Source: an uncultured Acidimicrobiales bacterium (GTDB taxonomy: Bacteria > Actinomycetota > Acidimicrobiia > Acidimicrobiales > CALAML01). From it: a stretch of DNA of 36,839 bases. The stretch spans positions 1-36,839 of the forward strand of contig CALAML010000266.1 in NCBI GenBank assembly GCA_937925845.1. The letters run 5' to 3'. The translations under genes and the position numbers were made by a program. The notes beneath the pieces were generated by a model. That model was not told the DNA's origin and did not search any database. It saw nothing but the letters and a program-made list of their open reading frames with translations. Shown piece after piece: positions 8,662 through 16,382 of the stretch; positions within the stretch are counted from its first letter, which is position 1, and each line of letters begins with the position of its first letter.

Positions 8662-9033
8662 TCAGCGAGAGGTGTAATAAGCGATGCTCAGCGAAGTGAA
8701 CACCACCGCGGCGATGATGCTCAGTGCAATGGTGAGCTTGGGCCACGGCTCACCCTCAGCCGGCACTCCCGGCGTCTTGTCCCGCAGCTTGTTCAGGAGC
8801 CGGTCAGCCCAGCGCACATCGCGTGACAGGATCAACAACCCGAGCGCCACCACCAGCATCCCTGGCCCAGGCAGCGGCAACATGATGATGCCGAGCACAA
8901 AGACAAAGAAGCCGAAGCTCATCCGGATCAGCCGCTTTAGGACACCCGACTGTGCCTTCTCAATCGTCGGCTCGCGCTCACCCGTCTCGAACTCCGCTTC
9001 GAGCGCCGCAGTTTTGAATTCAGCAGTATCCAC
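8662..9033 (-). CDS. PGPGW-type transmembrane protein
   Basis: The protein has 123 residues. A charged N-terminus (about 35 residues) is followed by a hydrophobic pair with the signature LPLPGPGMLVVALGLLILS and a WADR motif, then a short loop and a last membrane helix near residues 100-118. This is the PGPGW (TIGR02611-like) family of small membrane proteins with unknown role. Translation starts with GTG that shares its first base with the TAG stop of the upstream gene, so the two are translationally coupled. Because its stop lies 50 bases before the proposed exonuclease III start, all may be in one transcript. Confidence 0.85.
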   Translation of the reverse strand: MDTAEFKTAALEAEFETGEREPTIEKAQSGVLKRLIRMSFGFFVFVLGIIMLPLPGPGMLVVALGLLILSRDVRWADRLLNKLRDKTPGVPAEGEPWPKLTIALSIIAAVVFTSLSIAYYTSR

Positions 9034-9251
9034 TAAGACCGTGACCCTAACAATCGACCGATGAACAGCACCACTAACCCAAGGAACACCAAAGACATGC
9101 CCGGACCGGGGAGAGGAATCAGGACAATCCCCAGCAGGACCAACACCCCGCCCACGACATCGCTCGGTCGAAGCATCGGCGAGGTCCTCACTGCCTGGTT
9201 CCTATCCGCACTCGGTAGAGCCAGATCCTCTGGCGATTCGACGGGTTCCAT
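9033..9251 (-). CDS. Second, shorter PGPGW-type membrane protein
   Basis: This 72-residue protein has a polar N-terminus, then two hydrophobic segments around LIPLPGPGMSLVFLGLVVL, the same PGPG core as its neighbour. It lacks the third helix and ends in LLGSRS. The ATG at 9251 follows GGGG; a TTG three codons upstream is also possible. Its stop overlaps the GTG start of the next gene by one base. The two proteins are likely to work as a pair, possibly formed by duplication. The function is unknown. Confidence 0.8.
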   Translation of the reverse strand: MEPVESPEDLALPSADRNQAVRTSPMLRPSDVVGGVLVLLGIVLIPLPGPGMSLVFLGLVVLFIGRLLGSRS

Positions 9252-9468
9252 CAACCCCAAGAATCCAACATCGGACCCTCGCCGTCAACAGCCAAGCACC
9301 AGTCCTTGCCAACCGACCCACACCGACCCGTAGCTACCGACGAGACGCTTGCGCCTTCCCTACCTTCTCTGAGCTGCTTTGAGCACGGAAGGCCCGACTT
9401 CCCCCTGTCCACCAGCCTGACAGTGAGAAATTCGCCCGCATTGGGAACCGATAGCGGTCCCTGAGCGT

Positions 9469-11532
9469 ATGGGCACTATGTCCAACGGTCTTCTGAAACA
9501 CGGTCTCGGCGTCAACCGGCTCATACTTTTCCTCGCCGTTCTGGCGATGGTCGCGGCGGGGTGTTCCGGCGCTGGCGACGAGGTTCAGGTAGAAGGAGCC
9601 AGCCAGCAACTGACCGAGCCGGCTGGTGACGACGCCAGCGATGAAGCCGACACCACGACCAGCAACGACGGTGCCCACACAATCAACGACGCTGATGCCG
9701 ATGCGGTAAGCGACGCAGACCGGGATGCGGAACCGACAACGCGGCCCGACACCACCGATACCGGCGACGACGCTGCCGGGCCCGCTGACAGCCGAAAGGA
9801 CACCGATTTCGACGTCACCGCAAGCACTAACGGCGATTCCGATGTCGACCGCGGGACCAGCGACGCGGCCACGAACCCATCGACCGAGAGCGATGGCGAT
9901 GGCTATGGCGATGGCGATGGCGATGGCGATGGCTATGGCGATGGAACTGACTCCGCTCCGGGACCGGCGTCAGGCTCGTCGACGTCCGCGGCGTCGCCAA
10001 CCACCACAGGGGCGGCCCCTTCCGCCCCAGCTCCGACGTCTCCGCCGCCCGCCCCTGCCCCGACTCCAGCTCCAGCCCGAGCTCCGGAACCGATACCCGC
10101 CGACACCTCGTCGACCACGACAGCGGCACCCACCCCACCGTCCACCGAGGCTGATGGTGATGGCATCGGGGCCAAACGAACCCCATCGACGCCGTCAACT
10201 CCATCGATCCCCTCCACGACGCCGGGCCCGGTTCGACCCGACCCAATCCCCACCCCTCCACCAACGCCAACCATCGATCCTGCGGGTGGCGGTTGGCTTG
10301 ATGGCAAGCCACCAGCGGGTGCAGACGCCGACGTCTCCGCCGGGCGCGGCCCGAGTCTGCGGTCGGAGGCAAGTCCAGCAACGACAACCGTGGCTTCGCC
10401 AGAACTCGCCCGGACCGACGACTACTCGGTCGCTCCACCGGGCCCGGCCCGGCCCGGCGCCCCGATCGACTGTTGTCCCGAGCCGCCGGTCCAAGGCCCG
10501 CTGCGAGCGGGCAGCATCGACGATGGGGCCGACGTCGACCGCTACCTCGACTACCGCACCCGCATCACCGACGCCGGCGTGGCGACCCGCCCGCTCGATG
10601 TGTTCGACTCCACCGTGATCACGGTGACCGGAGCCGATGGCCGGCCAGTGCTCGATGCCCGCATCACGGTCGTGTCGAACAACGGTGCGGCAATCGACCT
10701 GCGCTCAACGGCAACCGGATCGGTCCGCTTCCTGCCAAACCCGCTCGACGCCGCCGCCACCACGTTCACCGTCACCGTCGCCACCGAAGCAGATGGAGAC
10801 CAGAACCCCAAAACGGTCGACTTCAACAAAGGCCAAACCAGCGTCGATGTCACCCTAGACACCGACGGCGGGGTAGTCGGACCGGTACCGCTCGACGTCC
10901 ACTTCGTGCTCGACGCCACAGGCTCGATGAGCAGCCAGATCGCCCAACTGCGGACCAACATGGCCAGCATCGCCGACCAGATCGCCGCCCTGCCGAGCCA
11001 ACCCGACACCCGCTTCGGCATGACGATCTACCGTGACGAGGGGGATACCTTCGTAACCCGAACCTTCGATCTCACCAACAACCTTTCCGCCTTTCAGGAC
11101 GCCCTGGCTCTGGTGGTGGCCAACGGTGGCGGCGACTACGCCGAAGCCATGGACGAAGCCATCGCCGAGGCGCTTGAGCAGCCTTCGTGGCGCCGTGATG
11201 GAGCGGTGGAGCTGATGATCACCGTGGCTGACGCTCCGCCACAGGTCGCCCGTCAGGTAGCTCAGGGCACCAACGATAGCGCAGCCAAGGCCGCCCAACT
11301 CGGCGTCAAGATCCTGCCGATCGCCGTGGCCGGAGCCGACGACCAAACAGAGTTCGCGATGCGGGAAATGGCCTTTGTGACCGGCGGCCGGTTCGTATTC
11401 CTGTCGGATGGCCAGACCGGCACCACCACCACCGGCGAGCGGACCGATATCACCCCGGACGACTTCAGCGAGCTGCCCCTCGATGAACTCGTGGTCAAGT
11501 TGGTAACGCAAGAACTCGCCGGATTGAGCTGA
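9469..11532 (+). CDS. Lipoprotein with long disordered region and von Willebrand A domain
   Basis: The 687-residue precursor has a lipobox, LAMVAAGC, at about residues 25-32, so the mature protein is probably lipid-anchored at Cys32. About 350 residues of low complexity follow: first Asp/Gly/Thr-rich with GDGYGDG repeats, then Pro/Thr/Ala-rich, a typical wall-spanning stalk. Around residues 385-460 there is a beta-rich, Ig-like carrier (VITVTGADGRPVLDARITVV). The C-terminus (475-687) is a vWA domain with a MIDAS start DATGSM, a variant of DxSxS, and later MITVADAP. vWA domains bind proteins via a metal ion. A second ATG lies at 9478, and no good ribosome site separates the two. A terminator hairpin follows. 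The partner is unknown. Confidence 0.85.
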   Translation: MGTMSNGLLKHGLGVNRLILFLAVLAMVAAGCSGAGDEVQVEGASQQLTEPAGDDASDEADTTTSNDGAHTINDADADAVSDADRDAEPTTRPDTTDTGDDAAGPADSRKDTDFDVTASTNGDSDVDRGTSDAATNPSTESDGDGYGDGDGDGDGYGDGTDSAPGPASGSSTSAASPTTTGAAPSAPAPTSPPPAPAPTPAPARAPEPIPADTSSTTTAAPTPPSTEADGDGIGAKRTPSTPSTPSIPSTTPGPVRPDPIPTPPPTPTIDPAGGGWLDGKPPAGADADVSAGRGPSLRSEASPATTTVASPELARTDDYSVAPPGPARPGAPIDCCPEPPVQGPLRAGSIDDGADVDRYLDYRTRITDAGVATRPLDVFDSTVITVTGADGRPVLDARITVVSNNGAAIDLRSTATGSVRFLPNPLDAAATTFTVTVATEADGDQNPKTVDFNKGQTSVDVTLDTDGGVVGPVPLDVHFVLDATGSMSSQIAQLRTNMASIADQIAALPSQPDTRFGMTIYRDEGDTFVTRTFDLTNNLSAFQDALALVVANGGGDYAEAMDEAIAEALEQPSWRRDGAVELMITVADAPPQVARQVAQGTNDSAAKAAQLGVKILPIAVAGADDQTEFAMREMAFVTGGRFVFLSDGQTGTTTTGERTDITPDDFSELPLDELVVKLVTQELAGLS
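9895..9942 (+). repeat. Eight-unit hexamer tandem repeat inside the lipoprotein gene
   Basis: Eight units of GGCGAT or GGCTAT stand in a row, encoding Gly-Asp and Gly-Tyr pairs in the acidic stalk. Repeats of this kind can change length by slippage in steps of two residues without a frameshift. Confidence 0.9.
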
Positions 11533-11544
11533 AATTACCGAAAA

Positions 11545-11568
11545 GAGCCGGTGCCGTCACACCGGTTC
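11545..11568 (+). terminator. Intrinsic terminator after the vWA lipoprotein gene
   Basis: GAGCCGGTG pairs with CACCGGTTC (one G-T pair) around a 6-nt loop, followed by CTTTCAT and preceded by AAAA. It begins 12 bases past the stop, the expected place for a terminator. Confidence 0.65.
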
Positions 11569-11643
11569 CTTTCATAGCGCTAAACACCGCCGATGGAGAC
11601 ATGAAATCGGAATGACCCCGACCTCACCAGCATTGAGGTATTC

Positions 11644-12540
11644 ATGTCACGAACACGCTCCGGCGAGGCCACCGAGGCCACCGAACTGATAGCGGTAGAG
11701 AAGCACCCGCGGGCAACGCGATGGATGCACTGGATCAACTTTCCCGTGCTGTTCATCATGATCTGGAGCGGGCTTCGCATCTACTGGGCCAACGACGTTT
11801 ACCGTCTCGGCTACGGCGACACCACGCTCTTTGAGTTCTTCCCGGACGGATTCAACGAGCCGCTGCAACTCGACCGCAAGCTGGCGCAGGGCCTGTCGTT
11901 TCACTTCTTCTTCGGATGGTTCTTCTTCCTGAACGGCTTGGCCTACGTGGCCTACCTGATCAAGAGCGGCGAGTGGCGCCACGTTTTCCCCGACCGCCAC
12001 GTGCTTAAGGACTCGATTCTGGTTGTCGCCCACGACCTCAAACTCCGCAAGACGCTGCCACCCCAGGGCCGCTACAACGCCGCCCAGCAGCTGAGCTACG
12101 GCGCCATCATCGTGATGGGAGCCCTGGCGGTGCTTACCGGCCTGGCGCTCTACAAGCCGACCCAGCTTGCACTCCTGGTTTCTGCGTTTGGCGGCTACGA
12201 AAACGCCCGAGCGATCCACTTTGTGGTCACCATCTCTTTCCTTGTCTTCTTTGTTATCCACATTCTCCAGGTGGTTCGAGCCGGCTTCAGCAACTTCAAG
12301 TCGATGATCACCGGCTACGAACTTCAGCCGGTCTCCAAGTCGCCAGAACCCACTACCGAAGACTTCGTCGCCCAGGGCGATCCGGTCGAAGACATGGCCG
12401 ACATGGCCGATCCCACTCGCCCGGTACCAGCCGGTGCCGGTGCCGCAACCGCCACCAAGACGAAGACTGCCACCAAGACCAAGACCGAGACCACCGAAAC
12501 CCAGTCCGCAGAAGAACTCGCCATGGAGGACGTTCGATGA
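11644..12540 (+). CDS. Cytochrome b-type membrane subunit (thiosulfate reductase/hydrogenase cytochrome b or YedZ-like)
   Basis: The protein has 298 residues. Four to five hydrophobic helices carry histidines placed for heme ligation: His21 and His29 (EKHPRATRWMHW), His87 (LSFHFFFGW), His192 (AIHFVV) and His206 (VIHILQV). This matches the di-heme cytochrome b/b561 group that passes quinol electrons to periplasmic enzymes. The tail from about residue 230 is soluble and ends in Ala/Thr/Lys repeats (ATKTKTATKTKT), unusual for this family. GAGG lies 6 bases before the ATG. The stop overlaps the start of the molybdoenzyme gene (ATGA), so it is almost surely the electron donor for that enzyme. Confidence 0.88.
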   Translation: MSRTRSGEATEATELIAVEKHPRATRWMHWINFPVLFIMIWSGLRIYWANDVYRLGYGDTTLFEFFPDGFNEPLQLDRKLAQGLSFHFFFGWFFFLNGLAYVAYLIKSGEWRHVFPDRHVLKDSILVVAHDLKLRKTLPPQGRYNAAQQLSYGAIIVMGALAVLTGLALYKPTQLALLVSAFGGYENARAIHFVVTISFLVFFVIHILQVVRAGFSNFKSMITGYELQPVSKSPEPTTEDFVAQGDPVEDMADMADPTRPVPAGAGAATATKTKTATKTKTETTETQSAEELAMEDVR

Positions 12541-13391
12541 AACTGCGCCGAGGCCACAAGGCCAACGAACCCGCACCCGAACTCACCGGAGCCGACGCTG
12601 AGCGTCAGGCCCGCTACGACGCCCGGGAAGCCAGCGCTCCCACCCTCTCGCCAGAGGAGTTCAAACTCCGGTCCCGTCGCTCGTTTCTCACCGGAACCGC
12701 AGCCGTCGCCGCTGGCGCCTTCGGCTTCAACTGGATTCAGAACGACCCCCGCCGCGACGGAACCCCCGGGATCCTCCGCAAGGGACACGAACTGAACGAG
12801 GCCCTCTGGCGCCGGCTTTATGACCCAAACCGTATGGCCCCCGAGTTCGCCATCTCCGAATCCACCCGGCCACGTATCAACGGCCGCTGGGGTCTCCGCC
12901 ACGAAATCGATCTCGATCTCTGGACGCTGCGAATTCTCGGCCCCTCCGGTGAACAGATCGACGAGCTCACCATCGACGACATCACCTCGCTTCCCACAGT
13001 GGAGCAGGTGACCGAGCACAAGTGCGTGGAGGGCTGGAGCGAGATCGTGCACTGGACCGGAACACCCTTCCGGAACCTGGTTGAAGCCCACCCTGAATGG
13101 CCCGCCGACCTGCCCTACGTCAGCCTCCGAACCCCGCCGCCGGTCGAGCCAATGGACCGTGAGTACTACGTAGGTATGGACATCGAATCGATGATGCACG
13201 CCCAAACCTTGTTGGCCTGGGGCATCCAGGGAGAACCACTCACCCAGCTGCACGGCGCTCCCCTACGCCTGGTCACCCCGCTCAAGTACGGCATCAAGGC
13301 CATCAAGCGCATCGCCACGATTCAATTCACCGACGAACGCCCCGATGACTACTGGGGCGACCGCGGCTACGACTGGTACTCGTCGCACTAA
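12537..13391 (+). CDS. Molybdopterin-dependent oxidoreductase, Tat-exported (YedY/MsrP-like, sulfite oxidase fold)
   Basis: The protein has 284 residues. A twin-arginine motif SRRSFLTG (46-53) precedes a short hydrophobic stretch, so the enzyme is exported folded with its cofactor. The Mo-binding Cys is Cys163 in HKCVEGW, the motif seen in YedY/MsrP proteins, and the core continues to GAPLRLVTPLKYGIKAIK, typical of the sulfite oxidase molybdopterin domain. MsrP repairs oxidised methionines in exported proteins, but related enzymes have other substrates, so the substrate is not assigned. An ATGA overlap joins it to the cytochrome b gene upstream. A 40-residue polar region precedes the Tat motif, which is longer than usual. 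Confidence 0.9.
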   Translation: MKLRRGHKANEPAPELTGADAERQARYDAREASAPTLSPEEFKLRSRRSFLTGTAAVAAGAFGFNWIQNDPRRDGTPGILRKGHELNEALWRRLYDPNRMAPEFAISESTRPRINGRWGLRHEIDLDLWTLRILGPSGEQIDELTIDDITSLPTVEQVTEHKCVEGWSEIVHWTGTPFRNLVEAHPEWPADLPYVSLRTPPPVEPMDREYYVGMDIESMMHAQTLLAWGIQGEPLTQLHGAPLRLVTPLKYGIKAIKRIATIQFTDERPDDYWGDRGYDWYSSH

Positions 13392-13494
13392 CCGACGCGG
13401 TTCCGTCACCGACGATGCCCGACGATGCCTCGTCGGCACCAACCAGCAGTGGGATCGACTTCCAGTCGACACGGCTGACCTATCCGCACCAGTT

Positions 13495-13526
13495 GATACC
13501 CCGGCTTCATATAGGGCCGGGGTATC
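13495..13526. promoter_or_regulatory. Strong hairpin between the molybdoenzyme and PqqD-like genes
   Basis: GATACCCCGG (13495-13504) pairs perfectly with CCGGGGTATC (13517-13526) around 12 nt. Three further pairs extend the stem outward. It is 104 bases after the molybdoenzyme stop and 35 before the next ATG, so it may be a terminator or a leader structure. It has no T-run. Confidence 0.5.
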
Positions 13527-13560
13527 GACCGTCCAACGCTACCCGGGTAACCTCGGGTTC

Positions 13561-13887
13561 ATGATCACAGATGAGGTGATGGGTCAGGCCGAGGCCGGAG
13601 TGCTCAACCATCCCGTCGGCGCCCACCAGCTGGCCTGGCTGCCCGCCGCCGACCGACCGATGCTCATCGACGCCGTCGACTGGCTGCTGTTTGGCTTCTG
13701 TGATGGCGAGCTAACCGTGGGCGAACTGGCCGAAGACCTGATGGCCAGTGTCGACATCTCCGCCGACGACGCCATGCGCCGGGTTGGCGAAGCCCACCTC
13801 AACCTGCGGACCGCGGGTCTGCTTGTCGGCCACGACTCTCCGGTGGCGCCTCCACTCGACCACTTTCCCTACCCACCCAATAACTGA
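13561..13887 (+). CDS. PqqD-like small protein
   Basis: This 108-residue protein resembles the PqqD fold: a short N-terminal strand region, then DAVDWLLFGFCDGELTVGELAEDL (around residues 39-62), a helical segment and NLRTAGLLVG near the end. PqqD-type proteins are peptide chaperones that hand precursor peptides to maturation enzymes, or partners of HprK-related proteins. No peptide or radical SAM enzyme is seen here. The ATG at 13561 was chosen because upstream codons look unlike protein and lie in the hairpin leader. The next ORF is in the same frame, separated only by this gene's TGA. Confidence 0.6.
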   Translation: MITDEVMGQAEAGVLNHPVGAHQLAWLPAADRPMLIDAVDWLLFGFCDGELTVGELAEDLMASVDISADDAMRRVGEAHLNLRTAGLLVGHDSPVAPPLDHFPYPPNN

Positions 13888-13959
13888 CTCTTCTCCGCCA
13901 GTCGCCTCGGGCAGGCGACCAGGATCCCCCTCACCCTTCATGACCGAACCGTCGCACTG

Positions 13960-14616
13960 TTGGTTGATGATCCGGAGTTGGTTGCACCAATCACCGAGCG
14001 ACTCAGCACCGCTGCGACTCCGGCCCCACCAAACGACGGCACTGATGATGTCGAACCGGCGTTTGTGGTGAAGGGCACCGCAGCCAGCGGCCAACCGATG
14101 CTGCTGGTCGACCAACAGGGTGCGACGGTTTCGCGGGCTCGAACGGCCGACGACATCGTCGATGCGGTGGCCGCGTTGGCCGCCGGGTTTGCGCCCGGCG
14201 AGACCGGAGCCAAATTCGGTGCCCGCACCGTCCGCCGCCCGGATGGTTCCCTGGCGATCGTTGAACCGTGGCCCGGACGGGTACTGGCCGGTCTCACCCC
14301 GCGCTTGGTCAAGGCCGGGTTCGAGCCCTTGGCACCGATCGAGTTCGGCATCAGATCCGACGGTCAACTCGATCTCGGTGAAGAGCTTGAACCCGGGTCG
14401 GCTCACTCCATGGTGTTGCTCAGCGCCGATGTGCCCGACGACCACCACCTCTATCTCGCGGCGGCGCGTATCACCCAAAGCCTGATCACCAACGTGGCCG
14501 CCGAGCACCGACCAGAAACGCTCGCACGCGTCGCCACGCTGGCCGAAAGCCTGACCAGCGTGGAAACGATCGAAGGCTACGACCCGGCGCCGATATTCGA
14601 AGCGGTCACCCGATAG
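13960..14616 (+). CDS. Conserved-looking protein of unknown function, start uncertain
   Basis: The frame is open from 13888, directly after the TGA of the PqqD-like gene and in the same frame. The first usual start codon is the TTG at 13960, but the 24 codons before it already read like protein (PLTLHDRTVALLVDDPEL). From TTG it has 218 residues with an alternating Ala/Val/Gly pattern, DQQGATVSRARTADDIVDAV and a His-His motif (DDHHLYLAAARI). No P-loop or known motif is present. Position suggests it works with the PqqD-like protein. Either a rare start codon, a readthrough stop or a sequencing error would explain the odd start. Confidence 0.55.
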   Translation: MVDDPELVAPITERLSTAATPAPPNDGTDDVEPAFVVKGTAASGQPMLLVDQQGATVSRARTADDIVDAVAALAAGFAPGETGAKFGARTVRRPDGSLAIVEPWPGRVLAGLTPRLVKAGFEPLAPIEFGIRSDGQLDLGEELEPGSAHSMVLLSADVPDDHHLYLAAARITQSLITNVAAEHRPETLARVATLAESLTSVETIEGYDPAPIFEAVTR

Positions 14617-14632
14617 CCAGCCAGCAAGAGCG

Positions 14633-15670
14633 TCAGCTCACCCAGCCCTTGACCTTCTCGATCAGCCCCAAACGGTCGGGGCCGCTTGGCTGCACTTGGA
14701 GATGGGTAACCCCGGCCGCCTGATAGGCCTCAACCCGCTCGCGCACCCAGCCCTCGTCGCCGACCATGGCCGTTGCGTCGAGGAAGTCCTGAGGCACGGC
14801 GGCCATGGCCTCCTCTTTGCGTCCGCTCAGAAAGAGGTCCTGGATCTTCTCCGCCTCTTCCTCGTAGCCGTACTTGCGGAAGATGTTGTTGTAGAAGTTC
14901 TTGTTCTTGGCACCCATGCCACCCACATATAGAGCGGTCATGAAGCGGCCCTGGTCGCGTATCTTCTTGGCAGTGTCGTCGTCACAGATGGCCAAGCTGC
15001 CACCCGCTACCACCTTCATGTCGCCGAGGCTGGGGTCGCGATTCGCGTTTCCAGTCGCCAGGGCTTCACCCCAGACCGACTCGGCCTTATCCGGATGGAA
15101 GAACACCGGGATCCAACCGTCGGCCAATTCGGCGGTGGCCTCGACGTTCTTTGGTCCAAGCGAAGCGATGTAGATCGGGATGTCGGCCCGCTTCGGATGG
15201 TTGATCAGCTTCAACGGCTTGCCCAGACCGGTCCCCTCGTCTTCGGGCAGCGGCAGCTTGTAGTTGCGGCCATCGTGGGTCACCCGCTCGCGGCGCCATA
15301 CCTTCCGGCAGATCTCAATCAATTCTTTTTGGCGCCCGATCGGACGGTCGTAAGGTACGCCGTGCCAACCCTCGATCACCTGAGGCCCCGAAGCGCCGAT
15401 ACCAAGAATGAACCGACCATCGGACACGGCGTCGAGGCCGGCGGCGGTCATGGCGGTGAGGGTTGGGGTGCGGGAATAGATCGGCAGGATGGCCGAACCA
15501 AGCTCCATGGTTTCAGTCTTGGCGGCCAGGTAGCCGAGGATTGACACCGCATCGAAGCTGTAGAGCTCAGCCACCCAGCCGACATCGATGCCGGCCTTCT
15601 CCAGTTCGGCGGCCTCATCGGCAGCCGCACGGGGATCTCCGGTGTAGCTCAGCATCATCGACAGTTTCAT
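14633..15670 (-). CDS. LLM class (F420-dependent type) oxidoreductase
   Basis: At 345 residues, this is a luciferase-like TIM-barrel enzyme. Features are the N-terminal strand (MKLSMMLSYTGD), the helix following AAADEAAELEKAGIDVGWVA, LGSAILPIYSRTP, the segment DAVSDGRFILGIGASGPQ and IPIYIASLGPKNVEATAELADGW. These match the F420-dependent LLM family common in actinobacteria; the substrate is unknown. The start ATG has only a weak ribosome site (GGGACC). The gene is divergent from a MarR-type regulator, with a small hairpin between them, so it may be that regulator's target. Confidence 0.9.
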   Translation of the reverse strand: MKLSMMLSYTGDPRAAADEAAELEKAGIDVGWVAELYSFDAVSILGYLAAKTETMELGSAILPIYSRTPTLTAMTAAGLDAVSDGRFILGIGASGPQVIEGWHGVPYDRPIGRQKELIEICRKVWRRERVTHDGRNYKLPLPEDEGTGLGKPLKLINHPKRADIPIYIASLGPKNVEATAELADGWIPVFFHPDKAESVWGEALATGNANRDPSLGDMKVVAGGSLAICDDDTAKKIRDQGRFMTALYVGGMGAKNKNFYNNIFRKYGYEEEAEKIQDLFLSGRKEEAMAAVPQDFLDATAMVGDEGWVRERVEAYQAAGVTHLQVQPSGPDRLGLIEKVKGWVS

Positions 15671-15693
15671 GAGGTTGGTCCCCTTTGGGTTGG

Positions 15694-15711
15694 TGTCGCT
15701 GCGGCGACACT
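15694..15711. promoter_or_regulatory. Short inverted repeat upstream of the LLM gene, possible MarR operator
   Basis: GTGTCGC and GCGACAC pair perfectly across a TGCG loop. It lies 24 bases before the LLM start, on the divergent side toward the MarR gene. MarR proteins bind imperfect palindromes in such gaps, so an operator is a reasonable guess, but a leader hairpin is equally possible. Confidence 0.35.
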
Positions 15712-15787
15712 ACTACCTGGACCTCGCCCAGGAGAGGCCCGAAGAAGCCCTCCCGAAAATAGCTGCACAATTCCTTGATTTGTCATG

Positions 15788-15793
15788 TATTAT
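15788..15793 (+). promoter_or_regulatory. Candidate -10 box for a leaderless MarR transcript
   Basis: TATTAT is followed by GCAAGC and then the ATG at 15800, which puts the expected transcription start on the A of ATG. No strong -35 box is seen (GCACAA at a 17-bp spacing). Leaderless starts are common in actinobacteria. Confidence 0.5.
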
Positions 15794-15799
15794 GCAAGC

Positions 15800-16249
15800 A
15801 TGTCCTCCGAAGCGCATTCTCCAGCTCCTGATGTTGCCCTGATCACCGAGTTGATCACCGTGGCCGATGGACTCACCCGGCACCTCGATGGTGCCCTCTC
15901 CAACATCAAGGGCATCTCCTACACCGAGTACCGCATCCTCGCCGCCCTTCGCGACCCAACCGCAGAAGGACTCACCAAAGTTGAGTTGGCCGGAGTGGTT
16001 GGCTTCAGCCCTTCCGGTGTCACCCGGTCGCTGCGGCCAATGGAGAAGCTCGGGTTTGTGGCCACGAGGCCCGACGGCCGTGACGCCCGAAAGTCCCGAG
16101 TGTCGCTGACCGCCGAAGGTACCGAACTCGTCGACGACGCCACCGGAGTCATCGCCGACGTGGTGGAGGCGCTGCCGGGCCCGGCCACGCTGAGCGACAA
16201 GACCCGCCACGCTGTTGGCGGAGCGCTTGAGGCATTGGCCCGCCGGTAG
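15800..16249 (+). CDS. MarR family transcriptional regulator
   Basis: At 149 residues, this is a typical MarR dimer-forming winged helix. A helical N-terminus precedes SYTEYRILAAL, then a helix-turn-helix (KVELAGVVGFSPSGVTRSLRP) and the wing (RPDGRDARKSRVSLTAEG), ending in a dimerisation helix. Such proteins usually repress a neighbouring gene and release on binding a small ligand. An ATG five codons upstream is in frame but overlaps the -10 box, so 15800 is preferred. The divergent LLM oxidoreductase is the likely target. The gap between them is about 130 bp. Confidence 0.9.
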   Translation: MSSEAHSPAPDVALITELITVADGLTRHLDGALSNIKGISYTEYRILAALRDPTAEGLTKVELAGVVGFSPSGVTRSLRPMEKLGFVATRPDGRDARKSRVSLTAEGTELVDDATGVIADVVEALPGPATLSDKTRHAVGGALEALARR

Positions 16250-16382
16250 TGTCCCGCCACTAAGAGACTCCCACGAGCTGGCCCCGGTGTGGGCCTGGCA
16301 CCGCGGCCCCCGCTGACTTCGGTAACGTAGCTGGCTGGCATCACCCCACCCCCGGGTGAGGCCACAACGGAGGTCCTTGGGA

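Noticed and set aside
9895-9942. Regular hexamer repeat considered as a CRISPR-like array
   Set aside because: The units are 6 bp with no spacers and are in frame as coding sequence.
9725-10618. Arg/Pro-rich plus-strand ORF and several minus-strand ORFs inside the vWA lipoprotein gene
   Set aside because: They are shadows of the low-complexity stalk; none has a ribosome site or sensible motifs.
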